Below are positions 9,150 through 16,879 of a DNA stretch of 64,000 nt, in pieces. Below the pieces are notes generated by a model, which made no database searches, had not been told where the DNA came from, and worked only from the letters and a program-made list of their open reading frames with translations. The position numbers and the translations under genes are program-made. Each line of letters opens with the position of its first letter. Within the stretch, counting starts at the first letter, position 1. The DNA lies in NCBI RefSeq assembly GCF_014472415.1, contig NZ_JACSZV010000002.1, forward strand, positions 211,899 through 275,898. The letters run 5' to 3'. The DNA is from Pseudomonas sp. N40(2020) (lineage in GTDB: Bacteria > Pseudomonadota > Gammaproteobacteria > Pseudomonadales > Pseudomonadaceae).

Positions 9150-9965
9150 ATGAAAAAACCACTCTCCCTATACCATCCAGCCCTGTACTGGCTGCGCGTG
9201 TGGCAAAAAAGACTGTTCCGCCAAATCGCCTGGCACTGCTCCGGCAAGCGCTACGCACGGCCTGTTGCGTTGGCCGAGCGACTGCCATTTCGCTACCTCA
9301 AACACACCTCAAAACTCATCCGCAAACTCGGCGACTCCGACCTCGCCCTGCAACACAACAAAGTCATCAACCTGAAGCTCGCCGTCGCCGCCATCGACGG
9401 CGTCGTCATTGCACCTGGCGAACACTTCTCCTTCTGCCGCCTCGTCGGCCGTCCGACTCTGAGGCGCGGTTATGTTGAAGGCATGGAACTGTCTTTCGGC
9501 GAAGCACGAACCGGGGTGGGTGGCGGGATATGCCAACTGAGCAACCTCATTCACTGGATGGCCATTCACTCGCCGCTGGTGGTGGTGGAACGCTCCAACC
9601 ACAGCTTTGATCCATTCCCGGATGAGGGCCGAGTGCTACCGTTTGGCTCTGGGGCGGCAATTTTTTACAACTACGTTGATCTTGTGCTGCATAACCCGAC
9701 GGATCGCAGTTTTCAGTTGAAGTTGAAGGTGGGCGAGACGCAGTTGGAGGGTGAGTTGTTGTGTGACCAGGTGCGGGCGTATCGGTATCACGTGTTTCAG
9801 GAAGGGCATCGGTTTGTGCGGGATGGGGGGAGGGTGTATCGGGAGAATGAGATTTGGCGGGAGGTTAGGGAGAAGGGGCAGGTGGGGGAGTTGGTGGTGC
9901 GGGAGAGGTTGTATCGGAATCGGGTGGTAGTCAAATATGCGGTGCCGGAGGAGTTGATCGGATAG
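9150..9965 (+). CDS. VanW-like family protein
   Basis: A 271-residue protein carrying the VanW domain, recognised by GEHFSFCRLVGRPTLRRGY and GGGICQLSNLIHWMAIHSPL. VanW is an accessory protein of some vancomycin operons, but homologues are widespread and their biochemical role is unknown; in Pseudomonas they do not indicate vancomycin resistance. No signal peptide is seen. A GTG three codons upstream is an alternative start, and neither has a strong ribosome binding site. Base composition changes sharply inside the gene: the first half is C-rich on this strand, while the last 260 bases are G/T-rich and nearly C-free. Confidence 0.8.
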   Translation: MKKPLSLYHPALYWLRVWQKRLFRQIAWHCSGKRYARPVALAERLPFRYLKHTSKLIRKLGDSDLALQHNKVINLKLAVAAIDGVVIAPGEHFSFCRLVGRPTLRRGYVEGMELSFGEARTGVGGGICQLSNLIHWMAIHSPLVVVERSNHSFDPFPDEGRVLPFGSGAAIFYNYVDLVLHNPTDRSFQLKLKVGETQLEGELLCDQVRAYRYHVFQEGHRFVRDGGRVYRENEIWREVREKGQVGELVVRERLYRNRVVVKYAVPEELIG

Positions 9966-10005
9966 CGCGCGGATACTATTGGATGATCCTGCGCGCCTGA
10001 TTTGA

Positions 10006-10503
10006 TCAGTTTCTGAAATACAACTCGTCCAACTGGCGTCTGCGTATCGACAGATACTCATCCCATACCTTGGGAAAGTCCTCATCGCGGGACAGCGGGA
10101 AGGTCAGATAAATGTACCTTCCAACAACACTGATGTATTGCCGCGCACGTTTGAAGGCTGGCTGTTCATAAAGGGCAATACTCTCGTCGTAGGCGTCATG
10201 GTAGTGACGGATGCTTACGCGGTGAGGGGCGATCATGCATCGCGCAAAATCGATCACCCAGCAGCTATCAACGCCTGTACTTAAATAGCCATATACGCCA
10301 TCGCTTGATAGCAGGATGCACGAATTGGCCTGGGTGCCGTCCTCATCGTTTACCAGAATGATCTGGTCTGCGAAATATTGGATGCTCCTGTTGTCCGGCC
10401 CTTGGAGAAACAAGCCCCAGCCTTCCACCCCCATGCGGAACTCACCCTTGTTTTCAAAGGTGGCGGTCCAGCCGTTTGCAAGCTTGATCTGATGTTTATT
10501 CAT
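10006..10503 (-). CDS. Hypothetical protein, possible orphan immunity-type gene
   Basis: A 165-residue soluble protein without signal peptide or membrane segment. I do not recognise the family. It is rich in aromatic residues (for example GVEGWGLFLQG, YISVVGRYIYLTF) and somewhat less GC-rich than its neighbours. Directly upstream on the same strand lies a decayed vgrG fragment. Small acquired proteins downstream of vgrG are often type VI effectors or their immunity partners, so an orphan immunity role is a reasonable guess but only that. Confidence 0.6.
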   Translation of the reverse strand: MNKHQIKLANGWTATFENKGEFRMGVEGWGLFLQGPDNRSIQYFADQIILVNDEDGTQANSCILLSSDGVYGYLSTGVDSCWVIDFARCMIAPHRVSIRHYHDAYDESIALYEQPAFKRARQYISVVGRYIYLTFPLSRDEDFPKVWDEYLSIRRRQLDELYFRN

Positions 10504-10562
10504 GGGTTACCTGGTCAGCTAAAGCGTCTCGAACTCGATAGGGCAGCCATTGCTTTTTAGTC

Positions 10563-10690
10563 TTTATAGTTCTTTGTCAAACGAGTGTTTCCGCGCTCTC
10601 GGTCGATGAAAGCGGCCCGGGTAATCGTAGTCTTCGAGGTCGGGGCCATTGGAGCACGCCAATCATCGAAACTTGAAGTACCAGATACTG
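10563..10690 (-). pseudogene. Degenerate vgrG (type VI spike) fragment
   Basis: Read on the minus strand, about 40 codons match the VgrG segment PDLEDYDYPGRF-IDRERGKH, but the match is split over two or three frames. PDLEDYDYPGRF is in one frame and AAFIDRERG in another, followed by KHSFDKEL back in the first. Stops flank and interrupt it. VgrG forms the puncturing tip of type VI secretion systems, and this block follows the receptor-like gp27 region in intact proteins. No other vgrG sequence is present in the window, so this is an internal remnant left by rearrangement next to the orphan gene at 10006-10503. Confidence 0.65.
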
Positions 10691-10695
10691 ATCTA

Positions 10696-12075
10696 TCAGC
10701 GCAAAAGTAGCGCCAAGCACTCTTCAATCGAACGCCACTGCGTCTCGGCATACAACCCCAACTCATCAATGGTCGAACGCCCCAGCGCCTGTTCAAACGC
10801 CTGCCGATTGGAATACTCGCCATAGTGTGTCTGCGCGGCATCGCCAAGGTTCGACTGAAAAATCCCCGCCGCACTGACCGGCAGGAAATCTTCGTACACC
10901 AGCGGTTCAGCTTTCACATGACCGTCACGCAACAAATCTTCAAGCGAGACCTCACCGAGACTACGCTCCGCCAAACCCTTTTCCGTGGCGAAGTAGCGAA
11001 AGTACGCTAGACCCTGTTCGCGCATGCCCTCGACGCTGTCAGGAAATTCGCCAAAGTGTTGAGTCATCAGCGCGTTGTAACGTGCGGCGTTGGCTTCATT
11101 GGGAAAATCACCCAGTTCATCACGCGCCGCGTTCAATAGACGGTCATACAGCGCCCGGCCCTTGGGCGTCAGTGCTGCGCCGCGTTGTTCGATTTCGCCG
11201 AAGCGCGCGCTGTGGCTGCCACGGCTTTCGTTTTGATCGGTGAAGGCGATCGGCTCGTCCAGCGCCTTGAAACTGGTCTGGCGCAGCAGGATCGGGCATT
11301 GACGACGCGGTGGGCCTTCGATCACTGCTTTTGGTGTGATGCCATGAGCTGGCATCTGTGCTTGCACGATGTCGATGTCCAGGGTACGCGGGGTCAGGTG
11401 GTTGATGTGCGGGCCTTTGAACGCAACCACATCCGCGATCAGACGATGCTGGGCGCTCAACGTCTGGTACTGCTCAGCGGTGACTGTGGCGCTGTGATGC
11501 CAGCGAAAGGTTTCCAGCGCCTGTAGGACGAATTCCTGTGCTTCGGCTTCGTTGAGTCCGCCAGCGGTCTCAGCCTGCGCGATCAAACGTAATGCCGCCG
11601 CCGTGAAGATCGAACGCTTGCCCAGCACCGATTCGGCAAAGGCGCGAAGTTCAGGATCTTCAATCAACTCCAGCCGCAACAACGAGGTAAACACTCGAAA
11701 CGGACTGACTTGCAGCGCCTCTTCATGTACCGCGCGAAACGCCGTGGAATGCACCGGCACACCTGCCGGCGTCAGGTCGTAATAACCCACCGGTTGCATG
11801 CCCATCACCGCGAACAGGCGGGCGAGGGTGGCCAGTTCCGTCGCGGTGCCCACACGGATCGCGCCATGACGCTCCATGTCCAGCCGTTCGATTTCGCCGG
11901 TGCTGTTGAGTTGTCGGGCGATGTCTGGCTGACGTGAAAGCACGTCGCGGTTGGTCTGCTCCACCAGTTCCATTAGCGCGCCGTACAGCGGGACTTCTTC
12001 GCGGTACATGTCGGACATCGCTTTGGAGAAGCGTTGGCGGATCAGGTCGGGGCTGACGAAAGGCTGCACGGTCAT
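10696..12075 (-). CDS. hglS: 2-oxoadipate dioxygenase/decarboxylase (HglS, DUF1338)
   Basis: HglS converts 2-oxoadipate to D-2-hydroxyglutarate with Fe(II) and oxygen in the D-lysine branch of Pseudomonas lysine catabolism. With the ATG at 12075, preceded by AGGA eight bases upstream, the protein has 459 residues. The residues reported as essential in the P. putida enzyme fall at exactly the expected numbers: His70 and Arg74 in HGAIR, His226 in GPHINHLTPR and Glu294 in FGEIE. This register supports both function and start. It lies upstream of the vgrG scar and 88 bases downstream of glcF, so it could be read through from the glc operon. No other lysine-catabolism gene is in the window. Confidence 0.88.
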   Translation of the reverse strand: MTVQPFVSPDLIRQRFSKAMSDMYREEVPLYGALMELVEQTNRDVLSRQPDIARQLNSTGEIERLDMERHGAIRVGTATELATLARLFAVMGMQPVGYYDLTPAGVPVHSTAFRAVHEEALQVSPFRVFTSLLRLELIEDPELRAFAESVLGKRSIFTAAALRLIAQAETAGGLNEAEAQEFVLQALETFRWHHSATVTAEQYQTLSAQHRLIADVVAFKGPHINHLTPRTLDIDIVQAQMPAHGITPKAVIEGPPRRQCPILLRQTSFKALDEPIAFTDQNESRGSHSARFGEIEQRGAALTPKGRALYDRLLNAARDELGDFPNEANAARYNALMTQHFGEFPDSVEGMREQGLAYFRYFATEKGLAERSLGEVSLEDLLRDGHVKAEPLVYEDFLPVSAAGIFQSNLGDAAQTHYGEYSNRQAFEQALGRSTIDELGLYAETQWRSIEECLALLLR

Positions 12076-12163
12076 GAAAAAAATTCCTGCCACGGTCACG
12101 AAATGGATGGAGGAAAAGATCGCAGCCTTCTCCCGCGCGGGCAAACGAAGAATCCTACGAACT

Positions 12164-13384
12164 TCATTCTGCCAACGACTGATCCACCAGTTCGATCCAG
12201 TGCCTGACCGGTGTCCGACCAGCGCTGGCGAGGTGGCTCTGGCAGCCGATGTTGGAGGTGACGATCAGCTCGGGGCGGCCGCTTTCCAGAGCATTGAGGC
12301 GGTTGTCGCGCAGTTGCCGGGCGATGGCCGGTTGGGTCAGCGAATAAGTGCCCGCCGAACCGCAGCACAAATGACCGTCCGGCACGTTGGTCAGGTTGAA
12401 GCCCAGGCGAGTCAGCACCGCTTCAACGGCGCCGCCAAGTTTCAACGCGTGCTGCAAGGTGCACGGGCAATGCACGGCGATCCGCTGTTCGCTGGCGGCA
12501 CACACCTGTTCCAGCGGTTCCTGCGCGATAACTTGCACCAGATCGAGGGTCAGTTCGCTGATCCGCCGCGCCTTGTCGGCGTAAGCCGGATCATCCTCCA
12601 GCAGATGCCCGTAATCCTTGATGAACGCGCCGCAGCCGCTGGCAGTTTGTACGATGGCTTCGGCGCCGTTTTGCAGATGCGGCCACCAGGCGTCGATGTT
12701 CTGCCGGGCGCGATCGAGGCCTTTGGCCTGGGCGTCGAGGTGATAGTCCAGCGCGCCGCAACAACCCGCTTCGGCCACTGGCGTGACACTGATCCCGAGT
12801 CGATCCAGCACCCGCGCCGTGGCGTCATTGGTATTCGGCGACAAACCCGGTTGCACGCAGCCTTCCAGCAGCAAAACCCGGCGCGCATGCTGTGGGTGCG
12901 GGCGCACACCCGAACTCGGCAGATGCTGTGGCAATTTGCTTTCAAACATTCGCGGCAACAGCGGTCGGAATGCCGTGCCCATCCGCAGCAAACCCTTGAA
13001 CAACCCCGGATTCGGTGCCAAGGCCCGCAGTCCCTCACGCAACAAACGCTGCGCCGCCGGACGCGGTACCGCGTGATCGACCACCGCCCGGCCAATGTCG
13101 AGCAAGTTGTGATAATCGACGCCGGACGGGCAGGTGGTTTCGCAGTTGCGGCACGACAGGCAGCGGTCCAGGTGCAGTTGCGTCTGCGGGGTGGCCGGTG
13201 CGCCTTCGAGTACTTGCTTGATCAGATAGATGCGCCCGCGCGGGCCATCGAGTTCATCACCCAGTAATTGATAGGTCGGACATGTGGCGTTGCAAAAGCC
13301 GCAATGCACGCAAGTGCGCAGGATCTTTTCCGCCTCGGCGGCACGGGGCAACAGTCGGGATTGCTCGCTGAGGGTGGTTTGCAT
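12164..13384 (-). CDS. glcF: Glycolate oxidase iron-sulfur subunit
   Basis: GlcF carries electrons from the GlcD/GlcE flavin subunits to the membrane quinone pool during oxidation of glycolate to glyoxylate. The 406 residues include two 4Fe-4S clusters near the N-terminus (CVHCGFCNATCPTY and CLSCRNCETTCPSG). Two cysteine-rich CCG domains follow in the C-terminal part (around AGCCGALDYH and HLCCGSAGTY). Length and motifs are complete. It is the third gene of glcDEF, two bases after glcE. Confidence 0.93.
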   Translation of the reverse strand: MQTTLSEQSRLLPRAAEAEKILRTCVHCGFCNATCPTYQLLGDELDGPRGRIYLIKQVLEGAPATPQTQLHLDRCLSCRNCETTCPSGVDYHNLLDIGRAVVDHAVPRPAAQRLLREGLRALAPNPGLFKGLLRMGTAFRPLLPRMFESKLPQHLPSSGVRPHPQHARRVLLLEGCVQPGLSPNTNDATARVLDRLGISVTPVAEAGCCGALDYHLDAQAKGLDRARQNIDAWWPHLQNGAEAIVQTASGCGAFIKDYGHLLEDDPAYADKARRISELTLDLVQVIAQEPLEQVCAASEQRIAVHCPCTLQHALKLGGAVEAVLTRLGFNLTNVPDGHLCCGSAGTYSLTQPAIARQLRDNRLNALESGRPELIVTSNIGCQSHLASAGRTPVRHWIELVDQSLAE

Positions 13385-13386
13385 GG

Positions 13387-14436
13387 CTAGAACTCCGCGT
13401 ACATCCGGCCTGGGTTGAACAGCCCTTGGGGGTCGAGTTGCGCCTTGAGTTGCCGGTGATAGCGCAGCAGGGTCCAGTCCAGCGGCTGGAACGGCGAGTC
13501 ACTGGCGCCGTGAGTGAAGCACGTGGCGTGGCCGCCGAGTTCCTGGGCGTGGATATGAATGTGCGGTTTGTCGGATTTAAGCCAGCGTTGCGCGCCGGCC
13601 CAGTCGATCAGTTGCTCGCCTGGCAAGTCCAGTGGGCCGAGGTTATTGGGTAGTGACAGGCGCCAAAGCGGCAGGCCTTCGTCGAAAAACGGCAAACGTT
13701 GTTCGTTCAAATCCCGCCAGAACACCGAGTCCAGCGGTTCACCGCCCAAACGTTGATGCGCCGCCGTCACAGAACCTTCGCCGCCCTCAAGGCGCAGGTA
13801 AAGACTGTCGCCATCGTGACACGCGGCGCTGATCGGCAGCGGTTGCTGGCCCCATTCGGCGAGATTGGCCAAGGCGCGGGTGCAGTCGATATCGAGGCGG
13901 ATGCTCAGGCACTGACGGGGTTTGGGCAGGACTTTCAGCGAGACTTCAGTCAGCACGCCTAGGCAGCCGTAACTACCGGCCATCAGCCGTGACAGGTCAT
14001 AACCGGCGACGTTTTTCATCACTTCACCGCCGAAGCGCAGGTGTTGGCCGAGACCGGTGATCACCCTTGTGCCAAGGACGAAATCCCGCACCGAGCCCGA
14101 CCATGGCCGCCGTGGCCCGGACAACCCGGTGGCGATCATGCCGCCGACCGTGGCGCCGTCGCCGAACGCGGGCGGTTCGCACGGCAACATTTGCCCGGCA
14201 GCGTCCAGCGCGGCGAGCAACTCGGACAACGGCGTGCCGGCACGCACGCTGACTACCAACTCGGTCGGGTCATAACGAACGATGCCACGGTGCGCGCGAG
14301 TATCCAGCACTTCACCGGCCACTTCGCGCCCGAGAAACGCCTTGCTGTTGCCGCCCTGAATCTTCAGCGGCGTGGCATTGGCCCGCGCCTCGTTGACCTG
14401 ATCGAGCAGGGCGCTGCTGGCATCGAAATCGGCCAT
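13387..14436 (-). CDS. glcE: Glycolate oxidase FAD-binding subunit
   Basis: GlcE is the second flavin-binding subunit of glycolate dehydrogenase. It has 349 residues and a PCMH-type FAD fold with the nucleotide-binding GGNSKAFLGR near residue 28, FGDGATVGGMIATGLSG and ENVAGYDLSRL-like KNVAGYDLSRLMAGSYG. Its ATG shares one base with the glcD stop (TGATG), so translation is coupled. The enzyme lets cells use glycolate or detoxify it; glyoxylate then enters the glyoxylate pathway. Confidence 0.92.
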   Translation of the reverse strand: MADFDASSALLDQVNEARANATPLKIQGGNSKAFLGREVAGEVLDTRAHRGIVRYDPTELVVSVRAGTPLSELLAALDAAGQMLPCEPPAFGDGATVGGMIATGLSGPRRPWSGSVRDFVLGTRVITGLGQHLRFGGEVMKNVAGYDLSRLMAGSYGCLGVLTEVSLKVLPKPRQCLSIRLDIDCTRALANLAEWGQQPLPISAACHDGDSLYLRLEGGEGSVTAAHQRLGGEPLDSVFWRDLNEQRLPFFDEGLPLWRLSLPNNLGPLDLPGEQLIDWAGAQRWLKSDKPHIHIHAQELGGHATCFTHGASDSPFQPLDWTLLRYHRQLKAQLDPQGLFNPGRMYAEF

Positions 14437-15935
14437 CAGAAGCGCTCCAGCTCAGGGAATGGCAGTTGCCCGGCATGAATGTGCATCGCACCGAATTCGG
14501 CGCAGCGGTGCAGGGTCGGGATGTTCTTGCCGGGGTTGAGCAGGCCCTTCGGGTCGAACGCGGCTTTTACCGCGTGAAACAGGCGCAGTTCGTCGTTGTT
14601 GAACTGCGCGCACATCTGATTGATTTTCTCGCGGCCGACCCCGTGTTCGCCGGTAATGCTGCCGCCGACCTGCACGCACAATTCGAGGATCTTGCCGCCC
14701 AGCGCTTCGGCGCGGTGCAGTTCGCCGGGTTGGTTGGCGTCGAACAGGATCAGCGGGTGCATGTTGCCGTCGCCGGCATGGAACACGTTGGCCACACGCA
14801 AGTTGTACTCCTCGCCGAGGCGCGCAATGCCTTGCAGCACGCCGGGCAATTCGCGGCGCGGGATGGTGCCGTCCATGCAGTAGTAGTCCGGCGACAATCG
14901 GCCGATGGCCGGGAAGGCGTTTTTGCGCCCGGCCCAGAAACGCACGCGTTCGGCTTCGTCACGGGCCTGGCGCACTTCGGTCGCGCCGGCCTCGGTCATG
15001 ACGGCGCGTACCCGCTGGCAGTCGTCATGGACATCGGCTTCGACGCCATCGAGTTCGCACAACAGGATGGCTTCGGCGTCGACCGGGTAACCGGCGTGAA
15101 TGAAATCTTCAGCGGCGCGGATGGCTAGGTTGTCCATCATTTCCAGGCCACCGGGAATAATCCCTGCCGCAATAATTTCCGCCACCGCGCGCCCGGCCTT
15201 TTCCACGGAATCGAAACTGGCCAGCAGCACCTTGGCGACCTGGGGTTTGGGCAGCAGTTTGACCGTGACTTCGGTGATGATCCCCAGCAAACCTTCGGAA
15301 CCGGTGAACAGCGCGAGCAGGTCGAAACCCGCTGAATCGAGGGCATCGGAGCCCAACGTCAGGCGTTCGCCCTCGATGGTCAGCACTTCGATTTTCAGCA
15401 GGTTGTGTACGGTCAAACCGTACTTGAGGCAATGCACGCCCCCGGCGTTTTCGGCGACATTGCCGCCGATCGAACAGGCGATCTGTGACGACGGGTCCGG
15501 CGCGTAATACAGGCCGAACGGCGCGGCGGCCTGGGAGATTGCCAGATTGCGTACGCCCGGCTGAACCCGTGCGGTGCGCGCAGCCGGGTCGATGTGCAGG
15601 ATGTTGTTGAAGCGCGCCATGACCAGCAGCAAGCCTTTTTCCAGCGGCAAGGCACCGCCGGACAAACCGGTGCCCGCGCCACGAGCGACCACCGGAACGT
15701 TCTGTTGATGGCAGAGTTTGAGCAGGGTCTGCACCTGATCGAGCCGACGGGGCAGGGCAACCAGCATGGGCGTCGTGCGGTAAGCCGACAGACCGTCGCA
15801 TTCGTAGGGTTTGAGTTCGTCTTCACGCCACAGAATGTCGAGGTCGGGCACGGCTTGCTGCAAGGCCTTCAGTAGCTCGGCCTTGTTCACGTCAGGCAAC
15901 GGGCCGTCGAGGCGCTCGTCGTAGAGGATGTTCAT
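14436..15935 (-). CDS. glcD: Glycolate oxidase catalytic subunit
   Basis: GlcD is the catalytic FAD subunit (499 residues, the usual length). The N-terminal PCMH domain has VVARGAGTGLSGGALP and IGGNVAENAGGVHCLKYG. The C-terminal FAD-linked oxidase domain ends with GEHGVGREK, a family hallmark. Its start overlaps the stop of the alpha/beta hydrolase gene by four bases (ATGA), which ties glcDEF to the hydrolase and, through it, to the monooxygenase. No GlcC regulator or permease gene is adjacent, unlike in E. coli. Confidence 0.93.
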   Translation of the reverse strand: MNILYDERLDGPLPDVNKAELLKALQQAVPDLDILWREDELKPYECDGLSAYRTTPMLVALPRRLDQVQTLLKLCHQQNVPVVARGAGTGLSGGALPLEKGLLLVMARFNNILHIDPAARTARVQPGVRNLAISQAAAPFGLYYAPDPSSQIACSIGGNVAENAGGVHCLKYGLTVHNLLKIEVLTIEGERLTLGSDALDSAGFDLLALFTGSEGLLGIITEVTVKLLPKPQVAKVLLASFDSVEKAGRAVAEIIAAGIIPGGLEMMDNLAIRAAEDFIHAGYPVDAEAILLCELDGVEADVHDDCQRVRAVMTEAGATEVRQARDEAERVRFWAGRKNAFPAIGRLSPDYYCMDGTIPRRELPGVLQGIARLGEEYNLRVANVFHAGDGNMHPLILFDANQPGELHRAEALGGKILELCVQVGGSITGEHGVGREKINQMCAQFNNDELRLFHAVKAAFDPKGLLNPGKNIPTLHRCAEFGAMHIHAGQLPFPELERF

Positions 15936-16858
15936 TGCTGATTTCCCAGAAACTCCCGGTACAACCGCGCGGTATTAACCGGCTGTTCGACCATCGGCAT
16001 ATGCCCGACGCCGTCCCACACATCCACCTGCAAATTGACGATGCCTTTACTCCAGATCGGCACGCTGCTGACGTCGATCAGCCGATCCTTGCGACCCCAC
16101 AGCAGCAGCGCCGGACATTTGATGTCGGCCAGTTTCGGCTCCATCGGCGGGCTGGCGCGGAAATCGCGGAAGATCTCTTCCAGTTCATCGCGTTGCCGTT
16201 CGTAGCGCTGGGCGATGGCATCCAGTACCAGCTTCGGCACCCACGGCGGCGAAGCCATGGTCATGGCATAAAACTGCTGGAATTCCTCTCGGGAATTGAT
16301 CAGAAACGGGTTATGCCCACGGGCCAGATGCCGCTCCATGTCACTGACCTCCGGCGCCGTGACGCCGGCCGGATCAATCAGCGCTACCGAGGCAATCCTG
16401 TCCGGATACGTCGCCGCCAACCACGCCGCAATGTAGCCGCCCATGGAGTTGCCGATCACATGGACTTTCTCCACGCCGCAAACGTCGAGCAACTGGATCA
16501 TGCGCTTGGCCTGCAGCGGGATATCGTAGCCGCCGCCGGCCTTGAAGCCGGTTTCACCGTGGCCGGCCAGATCCGGAATGATCACTCGATACTGGCGCAC
16601 GAAATGCCGCGAGAAGCGCAGCCACAGGTTCTTGTCGGCGCTGTAACCGTGCAGCATCAGGATCGCGCTGGCAGCTTCGTACGGCCCACCTTGCCAGGTC
16701 GACACGGTCATCTCGGCGATCGGCACTTCGATCTTGTGCAGCTTGTACAACTTGGCTTCGGTGGCCATGTTCAGGTCATACAGCCAATGGCCGACCGCCG
16801 GGTAACTCAGCCAACTCCAGGCCACGAACACTGCGAGGGCGACAAACAGCAAAAGCAT
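15932..16858 (-). CDS. Alpha/beta-fold hydrolase (lipase/esterase type)
   Basis: A 308-residue serine hydrolase with an N-terminal hydrophobic anchor (about residues 1-20). The oxyanion region is ILMLHGYSADKNLW, the nucleophile elbow GNSMGG (Ser near residue 144), an acid near GRKDRLIDV and the histidine in GVGHMPMVEQP. The fold and lid region resemble monoacylglycerol or ester lipases. It sits 21 bases after the Baeyer-Villiger-type monooxygenase gene and overlaps glcD. In bacteria an esterase often follows such a monooxygenase and cleaves the ester it makes, and that is the likely role here. Confidence 0.85.
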   Translation of the reverse strand: MLLLFVALAVFVAWSWLSYPAVGHWLYDLNMATEAKLYKLHKIEVPIAEMTVSTWQGGPYEAASAILMLHGYSADKNLWLRFSRHFVRQYRVIIPDLAGHGETGFKAGGGYDIPLQAKRMIQLLDVCGVEKVHVIGNSMGGYIAAWLAATYPDRIASVALIDPAGVTAPEVSDMERHLARGHNPFLINSREEFQQFYAMTMASPPWVPKLVLDAIAQRYERQRDELEEIFRDFRASPPMEPKLADIKCPALLLWGRKDRLIDVSSVPIWSKGIVNLQVDVWDGVGHMPMVEQPVNTARLYREFLGNQQ

Positions 16859-16879
16859 CGACGTCTTCCTTTTACGTAG

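Noticed and set aside
9150..9965. Reading the VanW-like gene as vancomycin resistance
   Set aside because: No vanRS, vanHAX or ligase genes are near, and Gram-negative VanW homologues have no shown link to resistance.
10557..10874. 105-codon ORF spanning the vgrG remnant and the end of hglS
   Set aside because: It overlaps the well-supported hglS coding end in another frame, and the VgrG similarity itself needs more than one frame, so it is not an intact gene.
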